Source of the DNA: Candidatus Blautia stercorigallinarum
GTDB taxonomy: Bacteria > Bacillota > Clostridia > Lachnospirales > Lachnospiraceae
DNA length: 32,821 bases
NCBI GenBank assembly: GCA_019112785.1
Contig: DXIQ01000024.1
Span: 1 to 32,821 of the forward strand
Direction: 5' to 3'
In this document: piece by piece, positions 32,732-32,821 of the stretch
How positions within the stretch are numbered: position 1 is the first letter of the stretch
Layout of the letters: each line of letters starts with the position of its first letter
Program-made: the position numbers and the translations under genes
The notes under the pieces: generated by a model
What the model was told of the DNA's origin: nothing
Database searches by the model: none
Seen by the model: only the letters and a program-made list of their open reading frames with translations

Positions 32732-32821
32732 CTAACAATCCATAATCATATCTTCTAAGGTTCCGCCCGGTTTGATCATAGGATATACCATTTCCTCCGG
32801 GTCGATGATAAATTCAATGAT
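32732..32821 (-). CDS. ilvB: Acetolactate synthase large subunit, C-terminal end (partial)
   Basis: The minus-strand frame reads IIEFIIDPEEMVYPMIKPGG, then seven residues to a TAG at 32732-32734, the extreme C-terminus of IlvB. Only 29 codons are inside the window; the catalytic part lies beyond it. Its close spacing to ilvN (12 bp) fits an ilvBN operon. Confidence 0.85.
   Translation of the reverse strand: MIEFIIDPEEMVYPMIKPGGTLEDMIMDC

Overview
The window looks like chromosomal DNA of a gut Lachnospiraceae member (Blautia/Dorea/Mediterraneibacter-like). The basis is moderate GC, strong AGGAGG ribosome sites with frequent GTG/TTG starts, an anaerobe's hybrid-cluster-protein module, ROK/GntR/AraC regulators, BceAB- and LanFEG-type peptide-resistance cassettes, and glycosidases for host and plant glycans. 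No rRNA, tRNA, CRISPR array, transposase or integrase was seen. The genus is inferred.

Layout. 1-3089 holds the end of a family 3 glycosidase whose catalytic barrel sits at the C-terminus, then a probable GH129 alpha-N-acetylgalactosaminidase. 3152-7026 holds proS (minus), azlC-azlD (branched-chain amino acid export) and an alpha/beta-hydrolase. 7168-9133 is a minus-strand GntR-ATPase-permease operon whose promoter lies inside a perfect 28-bp inverted repeat. 9300-11424 holds panE and rlmD. 11627-14759 is a nitrosative/redox-stress module: a Crp/Fnr regulator, divergent from a two-cluster ferredoxin protein and hcp, with one 16-bp palindrome placed to act on both promoters. 14877-17986 holds a heptad-repeat coiled-coil protein, a roughly 400-bp gene-poor stretch, and a ROK regulator / sugar O-acetyltransferase / DUF1349 operon. 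18104-20771 is a MoxR-type AAA+ ATPase with its VWA partner.

20788-30189 is an antimicrobial-peptide defence island. It has a LanFEG-like ABC operon plus a small membrane protein (minus), divergent from a two-component system, followed by a second two-component system and a BceAB-like transporter. Both transporter promoters carry TGTAAGG-like repeats in the same helical register relative to their -10 boxes. This suggests that the same or related OmpR-family regulators control both.

30263-32821 contains a membrane-anchored FKBP-type isomerase, an AraC regulator, a divergent unrecognised 46-residue protein, and ilvN with the end of ilvB (minus).

The least explained items are the 46-residue protein beside the AraC gene, the tandem-heptad coiled-coil gene, and the shared operator logic at the two resistance transporters. 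Most other genes belong to known families. No wholly new system could be demonstrated from the sequence alone.
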